From positions 1-64,000 of the forward strand of contig JAJZRU010000014.1 of assembly GCA_021802555.1 (NCBI GenBank): 64,000 nt of DNA, written 5' to 3'. Positions within the stretch are counted from its first letter, which is position 1. Every line of letters begins with the position of its first letter. The position numbers were made by a program, and so were the translations under genes. The stretch comes from Pseudomonadota bacterium (GTDB taxonomy: Bacteria > Pseudomonadota > Gammaproteobacteria > Burkholderiales > Thiobacillaceae). The notes under the pieces were generated by a model. It searched no databases. It was given only the letters and a program-made list of their open reading frames with translations, and was not told where the DNA came from. Of this stretch, positions 63,552 to 64,000 are shown in pieces.

Positions 63552-64000
63552 TCAGGAGGCGTCCGGCGCGGCCTTGGTAAAGGCGGCAAGATAGCGCGCG
63601 AACAGCTCATCCGGCTGCGGGCGGCTGTAGTAATAGCCCTGCACGAAATCGCAGCCCTCGTCGCGCAGGAACTGCAGCTGCTCGCGCGTTTCCACGCCCT
63701 CCGCGATGGTGCGGATGTGCAGCCGATGCGCCATGGCGATGATGGCCGTGGCAATCGCGGCGGCGTCGTCGTCGCCGGGCAAGTCGCGCACGAAGGAGCG
63801 ATCTATCTTCAAATGGCTCACGGGAAAGCGCTTCAGGTAGGACAGCGACGAATAGCCGGTGCCGAAATCGTCCAGCGTCAGGCAGATGCCGGCGTCGCGC
63901 AGCTTTCCCAGCGCCGCCTGCGCAATGTCCGGATCATGCATGAGGACGCTTTCGGTGATTTCCAGCTCCAGGCGTTCGGCGGGCAGCCCGCTCTGCGCCA
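63552..64000 (-). CDS. EAL-domain cyclic-di-GMP phosphodiesterase, C-terminal part (cut by window edge)
   Basis: The frame is open through the window end; about 149 C-terminal residues are visible. They contain LELEITESVLM, LTLDDFGTGYSSLSYLKRFP (metal-binding DDFG), HLKIDRSFVRDL, IAEGVETREQLQFLRDEGC and the typical end VQGYYYSRPQPDELF. The catalytic residues seen are those of an active EAL domain hydrolysing c-di-GMP. Upstream sensory or GGDEF domains would lie beyond base 64000. It converges with the FKBP gene. Confidence 0.93.
   Translation of the reverse strand, partial: AQSGLPAERLELEITESVLMHDPDIAQAALGKLRDAGICLTLDDFGTGYSSLSYLKRFPVSHLKIDRSFVRDLPGDDDAAAIATAIIAMAHRLHIRTIAEGVETREQLQFLRDEGCDFVQGYYYSRPQPDELFARYLAAFTKAAPDAS

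Overview
This window looks like a chromosomal segment of a high-GC betaproteobacterium, most like the sulfur- or iron-oxidising Nitrosomonadales (Thiobacillus, Sulfuricella or Gallionella relatives). The assignment is an inference. It rests on gene-order blocks typical of Betaproteobacteria (trpF-trpB-trpA-accD-folC-SPOR-cvpA-purF-metZ; cmk-rpsA-ihfB ... lapA-lapB; fimT-pilV-pilW-pilX-pilY1-pilE), on three DsrC-family paralogues, on a PEP-CTERM protein, and on the protein sequences themselves. I found no rRNA, tRNA, CRISPR array, transposase or phage gene by eye.

1-9.7 kb is the most accessory-like part. After the last codons of a nuoM-like gene come hslR with a LysR regulator, and divergently a tightly overlapping redox operon (pirin, NAD(P)H-FMN reductase, cytochrome b561, YceI). 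A response-regulator remnant and a PEP-CTERM protein follow. A second LysR is divergent from a DsrC-like gene. Then come an HPP membrane protein, a decayed molybdenum hydroxylase locus, a SUMF1-fold protein and two more DsrC-like genes. None of the three DsrC-like proteins keeps both redox cysteines of the C-terminal arm.

9.7-18.5 kb holds an acetyltransferase-mutarotase fusion, a small acidic protein and the minor-pilin/PilY1 operon on the minus strand. 18.5-31.2 kb is housekeeping: cysS, a TPR protein, ppiB, lpxH with an apparent CTG start, metZ, and the purF to trpF cluster. 31.3-36.2 kb has a stray FimT-type pseudopilin, thiO, two LPS-type glycosyltransferases and an aminotransferase divergent from uvrB.

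36.2-49.6 kb contains uvrB, a low-molecular-weight phosphatase, and a minus-strand envelope operon (lapA-lapB-pyrF-udg-hldA) whose members are joined by consecutive ATGA overlaps. Between lapA and ihfB-rpsA-cmk sits an opposite-strand SDR/GMC/MFS sugar-oxidation cassette. 49.6-54 kb holds an ECF sigma factor with a likely anti-sigma partner, a di-haem peroxidase and a Fur-boxed feoAB operon.

54-59.2 kb is a flagellar block (flhB-flhA-flhF-flhG-fliA) in which FlhB lacks its autocleavage domain and FlhG lacks a P-loop. 59.2-64 kb carries a cold-shock gene, a PsiF-like gene, glucokinase, a DUF2784 protein, selO, an FKBP isomerase and the start of an EAL-domain gene cut by the window edge.

A recurring trait is translational coupling by stop/start overlap. 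It is mostly ATGA but also TTGA and once CTGA, so several true starts are non-ATG codons placed exactly on the upstream stop.
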